From Acetobacteraceae bacterium (lineage in GTDB: Bacteria; Pseudomonadota; Alphaproteobacteria; Acetobacterales; Acetobacteraceae): a stretch of 31,622 nucleotides of DNA. Below the pieces are notes generated by a model that saw nothing but the letters and a program-made list of their open reading frames with translations, did no database searches and had not been told where the DNA came from. A program made the position numbers and the translations under genes. Where the stretch lies: contig DNXO01000087.1 in the NCBI GenBank assembly GCA_003506895.1, forward strand, positions 1 to 31,622. Reading direction: 5' to 3'. Positions 8,078 to 15,802 of the stretch are shown in pieces. The stretch's first letter is position 1. Each line of letters starts with the position of its first letter.

Positions 8078-8632
8078 ATGCTTGCGCTAGGATGCCCATC
8101 CATGGCAACCGCAGATTGCAACCCTTTGGCTGATCCCACAATGGCTGACCGCTTCGTTATCGCCGCAACCGTCGATCGTCTGATCTACGAGAGCGAGACA
8201 ACCTTCAACCCGGACGACGCTCGCGTGCTGCTGGACGCACTGCCACGCAAGCCATCGCCCTGGATCCAGTTGGGCATAGCCGGCAAATTCTCTGGCGGAT
8301 CGACCAAGGGATTCGCCGCGGGCGTCGGCGACGTCAGCATCAAGGACGGCAAGGACCGCCAGTTCCAGTACAACTCAAGCGAGGACGCCTACACCCGAGC
8401 AGGCCAATGGAAACTGATGTGGATCGGTAAACGCGGTCGGCAATATGTTGAAATCGAACAAGTCATGGCCGATGCGACCGACGACGGCCGAGGCGCCTTG
8501 ATCTGCTATGAGGCCGATGGAACGCCAATCCGCATGGACATCCGCTTCAACCGGTCTTTCAGGTTGTTCTGGTCGCCCGTGGTGGTGATGTTTCCCGGCT
8601 GGAAACCCTGGAAAACGCCTACCCACTCATAA
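8078..8632 (+). CDS. Hypothetical protein
   Basis: A 184-residue protein I do not recognise. The ATG at 8078 is the most upstream start after an in-frame stop; ATGs at 8102 and 8141 are alternatives. There is no clear signal peptide, membrane segment or catalytic motif. The middle is rich in Gly, Lys and Asp (FSGGSTKGFAAG, VSIKDGKDRQ), and the C-terminal part looks beta-rich and ends with a Trp/Pro cluster (FPGWKPWKTPTHS). It lies 65 bases after greB, from which it may be separated by its own -10 box. It ends one base before the stop of the convergent MBL hydrolase. Composition matches the surrounding core genes. Function unknown. Confidence 0.6.
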   Translation: MLALGCPSMATADCNPLADPTMADRFVIAATVDRLIYESETTFNPDDARVLLDALPRKPSPWIQLGIAGKFSGGSTKGFAAGVGDVSIKDGKDRQFQYNSSEDAYTRAGQWKLMWIGKRGRQYVEIEQVMADATDDGRGALICYEADGTPIRMDIRFNRSFRLFWSPVVVMFPGWKPWKTPTHS

Positions 8633-8633
8633 A

Positions 8634-9425
8634 TCAGTCCAAAGTCAGCACCATCCCGTCGTAACCCGCTTCGACCCCGACGGGGAGATTGGCCTTCATC
8701 CATGCCCAGTCCATGTCGGTTCCCATGTGAGTCAACACCGTGCGCCTCGGTCTTAAGCGATCGACCCAGCCCAGAACGGTCGGCAGGTTTGCGTGGGTCC
8801 AGTGCTTGTCGGTGCGTAGGAAGCAGTCCACCACCCAGGTATCCACGCCATCCAGCGCGGCGAACGCGGCTTCATCCAATGCCACGACATCAGTGGAATA
8901 GCCGAATTTCCCGATTCGCAGTCCGAGCGTGTCCACCCGGCCGTGGTTCTGGTTGAACAGACGGACGCTCAGCCCAGCCACATCCAGCACATCGCCCGGC
9001 TCGATCGGTTTTGCTTCAAGAACAGGACGATAGAAGTGCGGCGGATCCCACGGTCTGAACGCATACCCAAAGCGCTTGGTGATTTCATCCAACGTCCGCG
9101 CGGTCGCGTATGCCGTCAAAGGTCGGTCGGCGATCCGGTTCAGAATTCGGATATCGTCGATACCCGTGATGTGGTCCGCATGTGCGTGCGTGAACAGGAC
9201 GGCGTCCACGCCAGGTATGCGGCAATCCAGCAACTGGGTGCGCAGATCGGGCGAGGTATCGACCAGAAGCCTCTGATGTTGCGGCGTTTCAACGACGATC
9301 GACGACCGCGTGCGGCGGTTCCTCGGTTCGGTCGGATCGCAATGGCCCCAGTCACCGCTGCCATCGGCCCCGCCGATCATCGGCACACCGGCGGACCCAC
9401 CAGTGCCCAGAAGAGTCACCTTCAT
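8634..9425 (-). CDS. MBL-fold metallo-hydrolase, PhnP-like
   Basis: A 263-residue metallo-beta-lactamase-fold hydrolase. It opens with GTGGSAGVP, and the metal site THAHADH (HxHxDH) is complete, with further His in QNHGRVD and LTHMGTDMD. The pattern fits the PhnP/phosphodiesterase-like branch, whose members cleave cyclic nucleotides or phosphodiesters; the physiological substrate is unknown. It is the last gene of the metG-tatD-MBL operon, overlapping tatD by four bases (ATGA). This order is a conserved linkage in alphaproteobacteria, suggesting a housekeeping role. Confidence 0.88.
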   Translation of the reverse strand: MKVTLLGTGGSAGVPMIGGADGSGDWGHCDPTEPRNRRTRSSIVVETPQHQRLLVDTSPDLRTQLLDCRIPGVDAVLFTHAHADHITGIDDIRILNRIADRPLTAYATARTLDEITKRFGYAFRPWDPPHFYRPVLEAKPIEPGDVLDVAGLSVRLFNQNHGRVDTLGLRIGKFGYSTDVVALDEAAFAALDGVDTWVVDCFLRTDKHWTHANLPTVLGWVDRLRPRRTVLTHMGTDMDWAWMKANLPVGVEAGYDGMVLTLD

Positions 9426-10198
9426 GCCCCGGCTTTCCGGAACAGCCCGCGAAAGTTCGCCGTGGTCAGGTCTGCCATCGCCTCGGGCGTCATGCCCCGC
9501 AGTTCGGCCAGCACCTTCGCGGTATGGGCCACCCAGCCCGGTTCGTTTCGCTTACCCCGAAATGGCACCGGCGCCAGATACGGCGCATCGGTTTCCACCA
9601 GCAACCGGTCCAGGGGTACATCCAGCGCGATCTCCCGCAGTTCTGCCGACCGCGGAAAGGTCAGAATACCGGAGAAACTGATATAGCCGCCCATCGCCAG
9701 CGTCGCTTCCGCCAGCGCTCGGGTGGAGCTGAAGCAGTGCAGCAGGAAATCGAAGCCCCCTTCCCTGTCGCGTTCTTCCTGCAAAATCCGAGCGATATCG
9801 TCGTCGGCGTCCCGGGCATGGATGCACAGGGGCACACCGGCCAATCGGGCGCCGCGGATATGGGCACGAAAGTTCTCAGCCTGAATGTCGCGGGGCGATT
9901 TGTCGTAGAAATAGTCCAGCCCGGACTCGCCGATGCCGATCACCCTGGGGTGCCGCGTCATCGCCGCCAGCGCGTCCGGCGTTGGGATTGGCGCTTCGGC
10001 GGCATGGTGCGGATGCACGCCTATCGTGCACCACAGGTTCGGGTGCGCCTCGGTTATCGCAGGCAGCCGTTCGGACTGGGCCAGCGTGGTGCCGATGGTC
10101 ACCATTTCGCCCACACCCGCCGCCTTCGCGCGCGCCAGAACGTCCGGCAGTTCCTCCGCCGTGTAGTAGTCCAGGTGGCAATGACTATCGATCAGCAT
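9422..10198 (-). CDS. TatD-family metal-dependent hydrolase/DNase
   Basis: A 258-residue TatD protein with the family's metal ligands: SHCHLD at the N-terminus, E in GIGESGLDYFYD, H in CIHARDAD, H in LLHCFSS, and D in ETDAPYLAP. TatD proteins are 3'-5' exonucleases or related deoxyribonucleases acting in DNA repair and turnover. The start at 10198 is chosen because the product then begins MLIDSHCHLD, as in the family, and because this ATG overlaps the metG stop (TGATG), implying translational coupling. A longer open frame reaching 10441 only reads into metG. The 3' end overlaps the MBL gene start by four bases. Confidence 0.93.
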   Translation of the reverse strand: MLIDSHCHLDYYTAEELPDVLARAKAAGVGEMVTIGTTLAQSERLPAITEAHPNLWCTIGVHPHHAAEAPIPTPDALAAMTRHPRVIGIGESGLDYFYDKSPRDIQAENFRAHIRGARLAGVPLCIHARDADDDIARILQEERDREGGFDFLLHCFSSTRALAEATLAMGGYISFSGILTFPRSAELREIALDVPLDRLLVETDAPYLAPVPFRGKRNEPGWVAHTAKVLAELRGMTPEAMADLTTANFRGLFRKAGA

Positions 10199-11730
10199 CA
10201 GGTAGCCGGCTCCACGTAGCGCGGGAAGACTCCCCGCGGATGTGGCAAGGTTTGCCCTTCCGGCAACGGCATTGCCAGCGCCGCGAAGTTCCGCTGATCG
10301 CCAACGCCAAGCTGATCCAGCATCTTCGCCATGCTGGCGGGCATGAAAGGCTGTAACAGAGTGGCGACAACCCGGATGGTATCGACCAGCACCCGCAGCA
10401 CAGCGCCCATGCGGGCCTTGTCCGTCTTGTTCAGCGCCCAAGGCGCTTGGCGGTCGATGTAGCCGTTGGCAGCGCGGATGACCTTCCAGACCTCCTCCAG
10501 CCCGTCATGGAAGGTCTGGCGATCGATATGGGCGCGCATCAGGTCCGGCAACGCCGCGGCCGCATCCAGCAGTGCCTTATCGTCCTCGGTCGGGGTGCCG
10601 CGAGTCGGCAGAACCCCGCCGCAGTTGCGGGCGACCAGCGACAACGACCGCTGGGCCAGATTACCCAGGTCGTTGGCCAGATCGACGTTGATGCGGCTGA
10701 TGATCGCGGCATGGCTGAGAGACCCGTCGGCGCCGAACGGCTTCTCACGCAGCAGGAAATAGCGGATCTGATCCAGCCCGAAGATCTCCGCCAGCTTGCG
10801 CGGCTCCACGACGTTGCCCAGAGACTTGGACATCTTCTCGCCGTCCATCAGCCACCAGCCGTTGGAGGTCACCCGCCGGGGCAGCGGCAGACCGGCCGCC
10901 ATCAGAAACGCCGGCCAGTAGACCGCATGGAAGCGAATGATGTCTTTTCCTACAAAATGAACGTCCGCCGGCCAGTACTTCCATCGCGGTGCTTGCTCGT
11001 CGGGGAAGCCGCATGCCGTCACGTAGTTGTTCAGCGCGTCGAGCCACACATACATCACGTGCCCCGGCGCGTCCGGCACCTGAATGCCCCAGTTGAACGT
11101 GGTCCGGCTGATCGACAGGTCGTTCAGGCCGCCCTTGACGAAGCTGGTCACCTCATTGCGTCGTGAGGATGGTGCGATAAACTCCGGATGTTCTTCGTAA
11201 AGCTTCAGCAGCCGGTCCTGGAACGCGGACAGGCGGAAGAAATACGACGGCTCCCGCACCCATTCCACCGGCGCACCGCTGGGGGCGACTTTCGAACCAT
11301 CTGGCCGGGTCGTCAGTTCCGCTTCGTCGTAGAATGCTTCATCTCGAACGGCATACCAGCCCTCGTAGTGGCCCAGATAGATGTCGCCGTTCTTCTCGAT
11401 CCGCCGCCAGAGTTCGGCGCAGGAGACCTTGTGGCGTTCCTCGGTCGTGCGGATCCAGTCGTCATAGGAAATCCCCATGGCGTCGCTCATGGCTCGGAAG
11501 TCGGCGGAGACGGTATCGGCGAACGTCTGCGGATCGACGCCCTTGTCGGCGGCGGCCTTTTCGACCTTCTGCCCATGTTCGTCCGTGCCGGTCAGGAAGA
11601 AGACGTCGTAGCCGTCCAGCCGCTTGAAGCGGGCCATCACGTCGGCGGCGATGGAGGTGTAGGCATGGCCGATATGCGGCGCACCGTTCACATAATAGAT
11701 CGGGGTCGTGATGAAGCAGGTCTGGGTCAT
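10198..11730 (-). CDS. metG: Methionyl-tRNA synthetase
   Basis: A 510-residue class I synthetase that charges tRNA-Met. HIGH is exact at residues 19-22 and KMSKS at 299-303. The connective-peptide region lacks the four zinc-binding cysteines, so this is the shorter zinc-free form, without a C-terminal dimerisation domain. The N-terminus (MTQTCFITTPIYYVNG) is typical, so the ATG at 11730 is confident. It is the first gene of the overlapping operon metG-tatD-MBL. In many relatives holB stands directly upstream; here a DUF2848 gene on the opposite strand separates them. Confidence 0.97.
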   Translation of the reverse strand: MTQTCFITTPIYYVNGAPHIGHAYTSIAADVMARFKRLDGYDVFFLTGTDEHGQKVEKAAADKGVDPQTFADTVSADFRAMSDAMGISYDDWIRTTEERHKVSCAELWRRIEKNGDIYLGHYEGWYAVRDEAFYDEAELTTRPDGSKVAPSGAPVEWVREPSYFFRLSAFQDRLLKLYEEHPEFIAPSSRRNEVTSFVKGGLNDLSISRTTFNWGIQVPDAPGHVMYVWLDALNNYVTACGFPDEQAPRWKYWPADVHFVGKDIIRFHAVYWPAFLMAAGLPLPRRVTSNGWWLMDGEKMSKSLGNVVEPRKLAEIFGLDQIRYFLLREKPFGADGSLSHAAIISRINVDLANDLGNLAQRSLSLVARNCGGVLPTRGTPTEDDKALLDAAAALPDLMRAHIDRQTFHDGLEEVWKVIRAANGYIDRQAPWALNKTDKARMGAVLRVLVDTIRVVATLLQPFMPASMAKMLDQLGVGDQRNFAALAMPLPEGQTLPHPRGVFPRYVEPAT

Positions 11731-11895
11731 GGGTCTTCTTCAGTTGGTGTCGCCGGACAGCGCGGCGAGTCTTATAGCCGAGGTTTCGCGGCGCCGTCAT
11801 GGCGGGGCTGAGAATGGTGAGCGCGCTCGACAAATCAGCAGGATATGACAAGGTCTGGCCTGCTGCCGCCTGAGATGTACTGGAAACCAGCCGCC

Positions 11896-12588
11896 ATGGC
11901 GAACCCGCCTGTCCTTCATTTTCGAGTCCACGAGACATCCGGGGCGGTGACCGACCTGCCCTTTTCGGCTGACCGCCTGATTATCGCGGGATGGGTTGGG
12001 CGCGACGAGGCGTCGCTGCGTCATCACATCGAAGAGCTTGCCAGCATCGGGATTGCGCCTCCGAGCAAGACGCCGCTGTTCTATGCGGCCGCCGCCAGCC
12101 TGCTGACACAGGCCCCTACCCTGCAAGTCGTGGGGGCGGAAAGTTCGGGCGAAGTGGAGCCGGTGCTGATCCTGGCGGACGGCGAGACTTTCGTCGGCGT
12201 CGGTTCGGACCACACGGATCGGCAGGCCGAGGCTTGGTCGGTTCCCCATTCCAAGCAATTGTGCGGCAAGCCGGTGGCCCGTGACCTCTGGCGGTTCGGC
12301 GATGTCGCGCCACACTGGGACCAGATCGTGCTGCGGGCCTGGATTCCGGGCGCATCCGGCGGATGGGACTTGTATCAAGAGGGTGCGGTGGCCGGCCTGC
12401 GCCGCCCGGATGAACTGGCCGCGCTGGCGGGCGGTTTGGCCTCCGGGACCGCGATGTTGTGCGGCACGCTGGGTGCGATCGGCGGTATCCGGCCGGCTTC
12501 GGGGTTCCGCATGCAGTTGCATGATCCGGTGCTGGGCCGGAGCATCGACCACGCTTACCGGGTTGCCGCGCTGCCGGTCGTCAGTTGA
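11896..12588 (+). CDS. DUF2848 family protein
   Basis: A protein of about 230 residues matching the DUF2848 family, a group related to fumarylacetoacetate-hydrolase-fold proteins and often found near catabolic genes. Recognisable stretches are LIIAGWVGRDEASLRHHIEE, FVGVGSDHTDR, HSKQLCGKP, and SGTAMLCGTLGAI near the C-terminus. The start is uncertain: ATG 11845 and 11875 are in frame upstream, but 11896 (MANPPVLHFRV) gives the usual N-terminus. The gene is divergent from metG and converges on holB, overlapping its 3' end by eight bases (12581-12588). It is out of place between two housekeeping genes. Enzymatic activity is not established. Confidence 0.75.
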   Translation: MANPPVLHFRVHETSGAVTDLPFSADRLIIAGWVGRDEASLRHHIEELASIGIAPPSKTPLFYAAAASLLTQAPTLQVVGAESSGEVEPVLILADGETFVGVGSDHTDRQAEAWSVPHSKQLCGKPVARDLWRFGDVAPHWDQIVLRAWIPGASGGWDLYQEGAVAGLRRPDELAALAGGLASGTAMLCGTLGAIGGIRPASGFRMQLHDPVLGRSIDHAYRVAALPVVS

Positions 12589-13594
12589 CCCCGCCCAGCA
12601 TCCCGATGCCCGCGACGATCGCCTGACGCTTGTCCAACGCGAACCTCTCGGTTTCATCCTGTAGCTTGGTCAAGCCCTGCCAGACCTCGCCCCAGGCGTC
12701 GATGGGGCGGAGGGACACCAGGCGTTCCTGATCGGGATCCGCCCTGCCCCGCACGCTTTCTCGCACCGCCGAGGCCACGCCCGCGCGCACCAAGTCCATG
12801 AACGTGGAGAACCCGGTCTCGCTGCGGCCCAGGAAATCGGCGATCTCATACCCTCGCGAAACCGGCACCGCTGGCAGGTCCGACAGCAGCTTGTCCACCA
12901 GCATCGCGATCTTCAGCCCCTCATCCTCGGCCAGCATGATTGCCCGGCCCGGTGATCCCTCGGCCAGCGTGATCAGCCGCCCGCGCTCATCCGCGTCCAG
13001 GTTCGGGAGATATTGCGTCAGCAACTGGCCCATCGCCTGATCGTCCAACGGGGACAGCCGCAACCGCCGGCACCGGCTGCGGATCGTGGGCAACAACCGG
13101 CCGGGCGAGGAACACACCAGCAGCAAGATCGCCCGCGGCGGCGGTTCCTCCAGGATCTTCAGCAGGGCGTTGGCCGAGGACGCGTTCATCTCCTCCGCCC
13201 CATCGACCACCACCACCCGCCAGCCGCCCTCGGCCGGGGTCAGCGACATGAAGCCGTTGACCTTCCGCACATCCTCGACCGCGATGGTGGTCTTCATGCG
13301 CTTGGTCTTCTCGTTCATCATCCGCTCGATCGTCAGCAGATCGGCGTGGGAGTTCGCCGCTACCCGGCGGAACACCGGGTTGGCGGGGTCTAGCGCTAGC
13401 GAATCCTCGGTCGGCCGCCCTGCCAGAAGGCGCCGGGCGAAGCGGTAGGCCAGGGTCGCCTTGCCTACGCCCTCGGGCCCGGTAATCAGCCAGGCATGAT
13501 GCATCCGGCCGGAGCGAATGGCGTCCAGGATGGTGGTTTCGGCTTCCTGGTGACCGAGCAGAAGCGGGTTGGCGCGGGGGTCTGGGGCGGGCAT
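12581..13594 (-). CDS. holB: DNA polymerase III delta-prime subunit
   Basis: A 337-residue AAA+ clamp-loader subunit. The P-loop GPEGVGKAT is at residues 39-47, a Walker-B-like VVVVDGAEEM follows, and the SRC motif is clear in PTIRSRC. Delta-prime works with delta and tau/gamma to load the beta clamp. The N-terminus (NPLLLGHQEAE) is typical. In many alphaproteobacteria holB lies between tmk and metG; here tmk is absent, a frameshifted hypothetical gene lies about 80 bases upstream, and a convergent DUF2848 gene overlaps the 3' end. No zinc-finger cysteine cluster is seen. Confidence 0.93.
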   Translation of the reverse strand: MPAPDPRANPLLLGHQEAETTILDAIRSGRMHHAWLITGPEGVGKATLAYRFARRLLAGRPTEDSLALDPANPVFRRVAANSHADLLTIERMMNEKTKRMKTTIAVEDVRKVNGFMSLTPAEGGWRVVVVDGAEEMNASSANALLKILEEPPPRAILLLVCSSPGRLLPTIRSRCRRLRLSPLDDQAMGQLLTQYLPNLDADERGRLITLAEGSPGRAIMLAEDEGLKIAMLVDKLLSDLPAVPVSRGYEIADFLGRSETGFSTFMDLVRAGVASAVRESVRGRADPDQERLVSLRPIDAWGEVWQGLTKLQDETERFALDKRQAIVAGIGMLGGVN

Positions 13595-13673
13595 GGGCGG
13601 AGTATAGCCCGGCGGGGCGGTTCGGGCAGTGGGGTAAACGGCGTGGGCTCGGACCGGCTTGAGGGCAATCGCG

Positions 13674-14304
13674 TCAGAGGGTTAGGCGCTGGAGGTCGTG
13701 GAGGGCGCTGTTCGCGTCGGGCCAGACCTGGACAGGGGGGCGGAGGTCGATGATTTGGCTCCGCTGGGGTGCGGGTTGTCTCATTGGCGTCTCGTTTCCC
13801 GTAGAATGGGATTTTTGCGCTGTTTCTGGCGCGGCTTGTGCTTCGGGTTCGGGGGGGCAGCGCGTGCAGCATCGTGTTGGCAGCGATGTCGCGGGTCCAT
13901 TCGTCGGCGTCGGCGGCGCTGTGAGTCGCTTCCCGTTTGCGGCGCTGCTGCTGTTCGCGCAGCAGATGGCCGTAGGCAGCGAGCGAGGTGCGGACCATCT
14001 CGGCGTACTGCGCGTTTAGCTTTATCACCAGCTTGATGTCATCGGCGTGGAGGCGGATCAGCCGCATTATATCCTCGGCCTGTGCGCGGGCGGAGATGCA
14101 TTGGGCGGCCAACTCGGCCTCATTGGCGTTGACCGGGGCCAGGGCGGCGATTCTGGCGATGGCGGCGTGGTTTCGAGCGAGCAGCGCTTCCGGGGTGTCG
14201 GTTATGGGCGGGGGAAGCAGGGCTATGAGGGTGTGGATGAGGTGGCGGTAGGCTTGGGCCGGGAGGTCTATGGGCGGGTTTGGCTGGTGGTATTGGGTTT
14301 CCAT
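13674..14304 (-). pseudogene. Hypothetical protein, frameshifted in a C7 run
   Basis: The reading frame from ATG 14304 codes a helical, Ala-rich protein (ARNHAAIARIAALAPVNANE, then RRKREATHSAADADEWTRDI). At the seven-cytosine run (plus strand G7 at 13851-13857) the frame goes astray into Arg/Pro-rich nonsense that would run into holB. Removing one base gives a smooth continuation: LPPEPEAQAAPETAQKSHST, then IIDLRPPVQVWPDANSALHD, ending LQRLTL with a stop at 13674-13676. The restored product is about 209 residues. I do not recognise the family by function, but the restored C-terminus looks like real protein. The break could be true decay, slippage-based variation, or a homopolymer sequencing error. 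Confidence 0.65.
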
Positions 14305-14777
14305 TCCGGGCTTTTAGAGGATACTAGGAAAATAGTCAATGGTTTGGCCGGGTGGGCGGTCGTTCCCATCGTGCCGTGGAAAGCGGCGATTACTTTCTTG
14401 TTATGGCGATGGAGGCGGGAGTCATCGCTTCCGGACGATGAGAAGTGCGGGCTGCGGGGATGAATTGGGATCGCCCCCCAGCGATGCCTGCTGGCTTTCC
14501 GAGGGCGGCCAGGTGGGGGGGGCGAGCCTGCACCGCACGGGCGTTAATACAGGACTATCGTTGCGTTACTGGGTTGCCGCCTCGTGCGGATCGCCTGCGT
14601 TCCTGGAATGCTTTCTGTTCCACTCATTCGCATCAGTTATACTTGGGTCGCTCTTGCCAAGGCGAAGACCGACGCATCCGGCGTTGGGCAAATCGAAAGT
14701 CAATAATTATTAACCAAAATATGATCATTGAAATTAAAGGGCCTTTTTGGTGCATATTCTAGGTGCATATTGAACCC
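14305..14777. other. Non-coding stretch at the island's left edge
   Basis: About 470 bases without a recognisable gene. Composition falls from GC-rich near 14520 to clearly AT-rich at 14700-14770. A direct repeat GGTGCATATT (14749-14758 and 14762-14771, period 13) lies just before the resolvase remnant and may be part of its old promoter or recombination site. Confidence 0.45.
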
Positions 14778-15293
14778 ATGAAATACGGTTACGCCAAGAT
14801 ATCCACGGACGGCCAGAGCGTTGACGCCCAGGTGCGGCAACTGACGAGGCCGGGTGCAAGAAGGTGTTCCGCGAGACGGCGAGCGGAGCCAAGACCGACC
14901 GCGCCCATCTTGCCAAGGCACTTGCGCCGCTAGACGCCGACGACGTGCTGATGGTGACGCGGCGCGATCGACGCGCGACCTTCTCAATACCCTCGGCACG
15001 ATCGCCGACCGCAAGGCCGGTTTCAGATCCCTGGGCGACACATGGGCCGACATCACGACTGCGCACGGGCGACTCATGCTGACCGTGTTAGGCGGCTGGC
15101 GGAGTTTGAACGTAACCTGATCCGCAGCCGCACAGGCGAAGGGCGAGAATGCGCCCATGCGCGGGGCGCGAAGATGGGGCGACCGCCGAAGCTAACGCCC
15201 CACCAAGTCAAGGAGGCGATCCGCCGCCGAAACGCCGGAGAGCCTATGCGGGACATCGCCAAAACCTACAATGTCAGCCACAGCACGATTTAA
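14778..15293 (+). pseudogene. Decayed serine recombinase (resolvase/invertase family)
   Basis: Reading across three frame changes gives a recognisable Tn3-resolvase-like protein: KYGYAKISTDGQSVDAQVRQ at the start with the catalytic Ser; then after one lost base EAGCKKVFRETASGAKTDRA; then ARSTRDLLNTLGTIADRK; then AEFERNLIRSRTGEGRE and the HTH tail GRPPKLTPHQVKEAIRR. The shifts fall near 14850, 14958 and 15097. At the second one about 13 bases are missing, removing the LDRL residues and a catalytic Arg. The C-terminus stops at HSTI, slightly short. The protein cannot work. It marks past mobility next to the restriction-modification genes. Confidence 0.85.
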
Positions 15294-15349
15294 AGGCTTA
15301 CGACCTGATGCAGCCGTGAACGGTTGAATGTTTGCTGCTGCACCAGAAT

Positions 15350-15369
15350 GGTGTAATGTGGTGAATGTC
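15350..15369 (+). promoter_or_regulatory. Tandem near-repeat, possible RHH operator
   Basis: GGTGTAATGT (15350-15359) is followed directly by GGTGAATGTC (15360-15369). They lie about 20 bases before the ribbon-helix-helix gene and overlap a possible promoter (TTGCTG at 15332-15337, TAATGT at 15354-15359, 16-base spacer). Position suggests autoregulation; this is inference. Confidence 0.3.
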
Positions 15370-15389
15370 GCGTATGAGAGAGTCACACC

Positions 15390-15584
15390 ATGCCTGCCAC
15401 CAAAACTAAACCTCAGGATACAGCGGGACACCGCTTATCGGTGAGTCTCACTGAGGAGCAGCATGTTCAGCTTGCGGCAATTGCCAGGACCAACCGAGTG
15501 TCTATCGCATGGGTTGTGAGAGAGGCAATTGAACGCCTCCTACAGGGTGACATGCCCCTCTTTCATATACGGCAACCCCGATGA
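15390..15584 (+). CDS. Ribbon-helix-helix (CopG/Arc-type) DNA-binding protein
   Basis: A 64-residue protein with the RHH pattern: a beta-strand HRLSVSLT, helix EEQHVQLAAIARTN, turn RVSI, and helix AWVVREAIERLLQG. Such dimers bind short repeats, often in their own promoter. The stop overlaps the next ATG in an ATGA junction at 15581-15584, so it heads an operon with a Cys-rich small protein and the DNA methyltransferase. A toxin-antitoxin role is possible for this fold, but the neighbours point instead to a regulator of the modification operon. The GAGAG before the ATG is a reasonable ribosome site. Confidence 0.8.
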   Translation: MPATKTKPQDTAGHRLSVSLTEEQHVQLAAIARTNRVSIAWVVREAIERLLQGDMPLFHIRQPR

Positions 15585-15802
15585 AGATTGCTCAACGCCG
15601 TCCTTTGGGGGCGGCCGATACCGTCGCCCCACCCTTTGGCTGTCGTCATTCCAATCCGGACATCTGCAAAAATAACTTGACAGATGGCAAGTGCGTCTTT
15701 GTTCGCTCACACAACATTTGCCTCCTTCCCCCGCGCTCCTGGGGTAGGATTTTTAGAGAATTACAAGGAGGCGGAACGTCTCAGAGGATGCATTCATCAT
15801 GA
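15581..15802 (+). CDS. Cys-rich small protein coupled to the DNA methyltransferase
   Basis: A 73-residue protein of unrecognised family. It has an ordered set of potential metal ligands: C21-x-H23, C29, C38, H44 and C47, in GCRHSNPDICKN, GKCVFVRSHNIC and then LLPPRSWGRIF. The spacing suggests a compact zinc-binding fold. Its ATG overlaps the RHH stop, and its TGA overlaps the methyltransferase ATG, both as ATGA, so all three genes are probably translated in a coupled way. A strong AAGGAGG (15765-15771) lies inside its 3' end, 27 bases before the methyltransferase start. The double overlap and non-random Cys/Pro/Trp pattern argue for a real gene. A role in assisting or controlling modification is inference. 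Confidence 0.6.
   Translation: MKIAQRRPLGAADTVAPPFGCRHSNPDICKNNLTDGKCVFVRSHNICLLPPRSWGRIFRELQGGGTSQRMHSS

Noticed and set aside
10199..10441. Longer start for the TatD protein
   Set aside because: The added 81 residues are an out-of-frame reading of the metG 3' end; the ATG at 10198 gives the family N-terminus.
13486..13673. C-terminal extension of the hypothetical gene into holB
   Set aside because: Beyond the C7 run this frame is low-complexity Pro/Arg/Thr and overlaps holB; the alternative frame gives a sensible end at 13674.
15677..15682. TTGACA as the -35 box of a methyltransferase promoter
   Set aside because: No acceptable -10 box lies 16-18 bases downstream, and the site is inside the Cys-rich coding frame.
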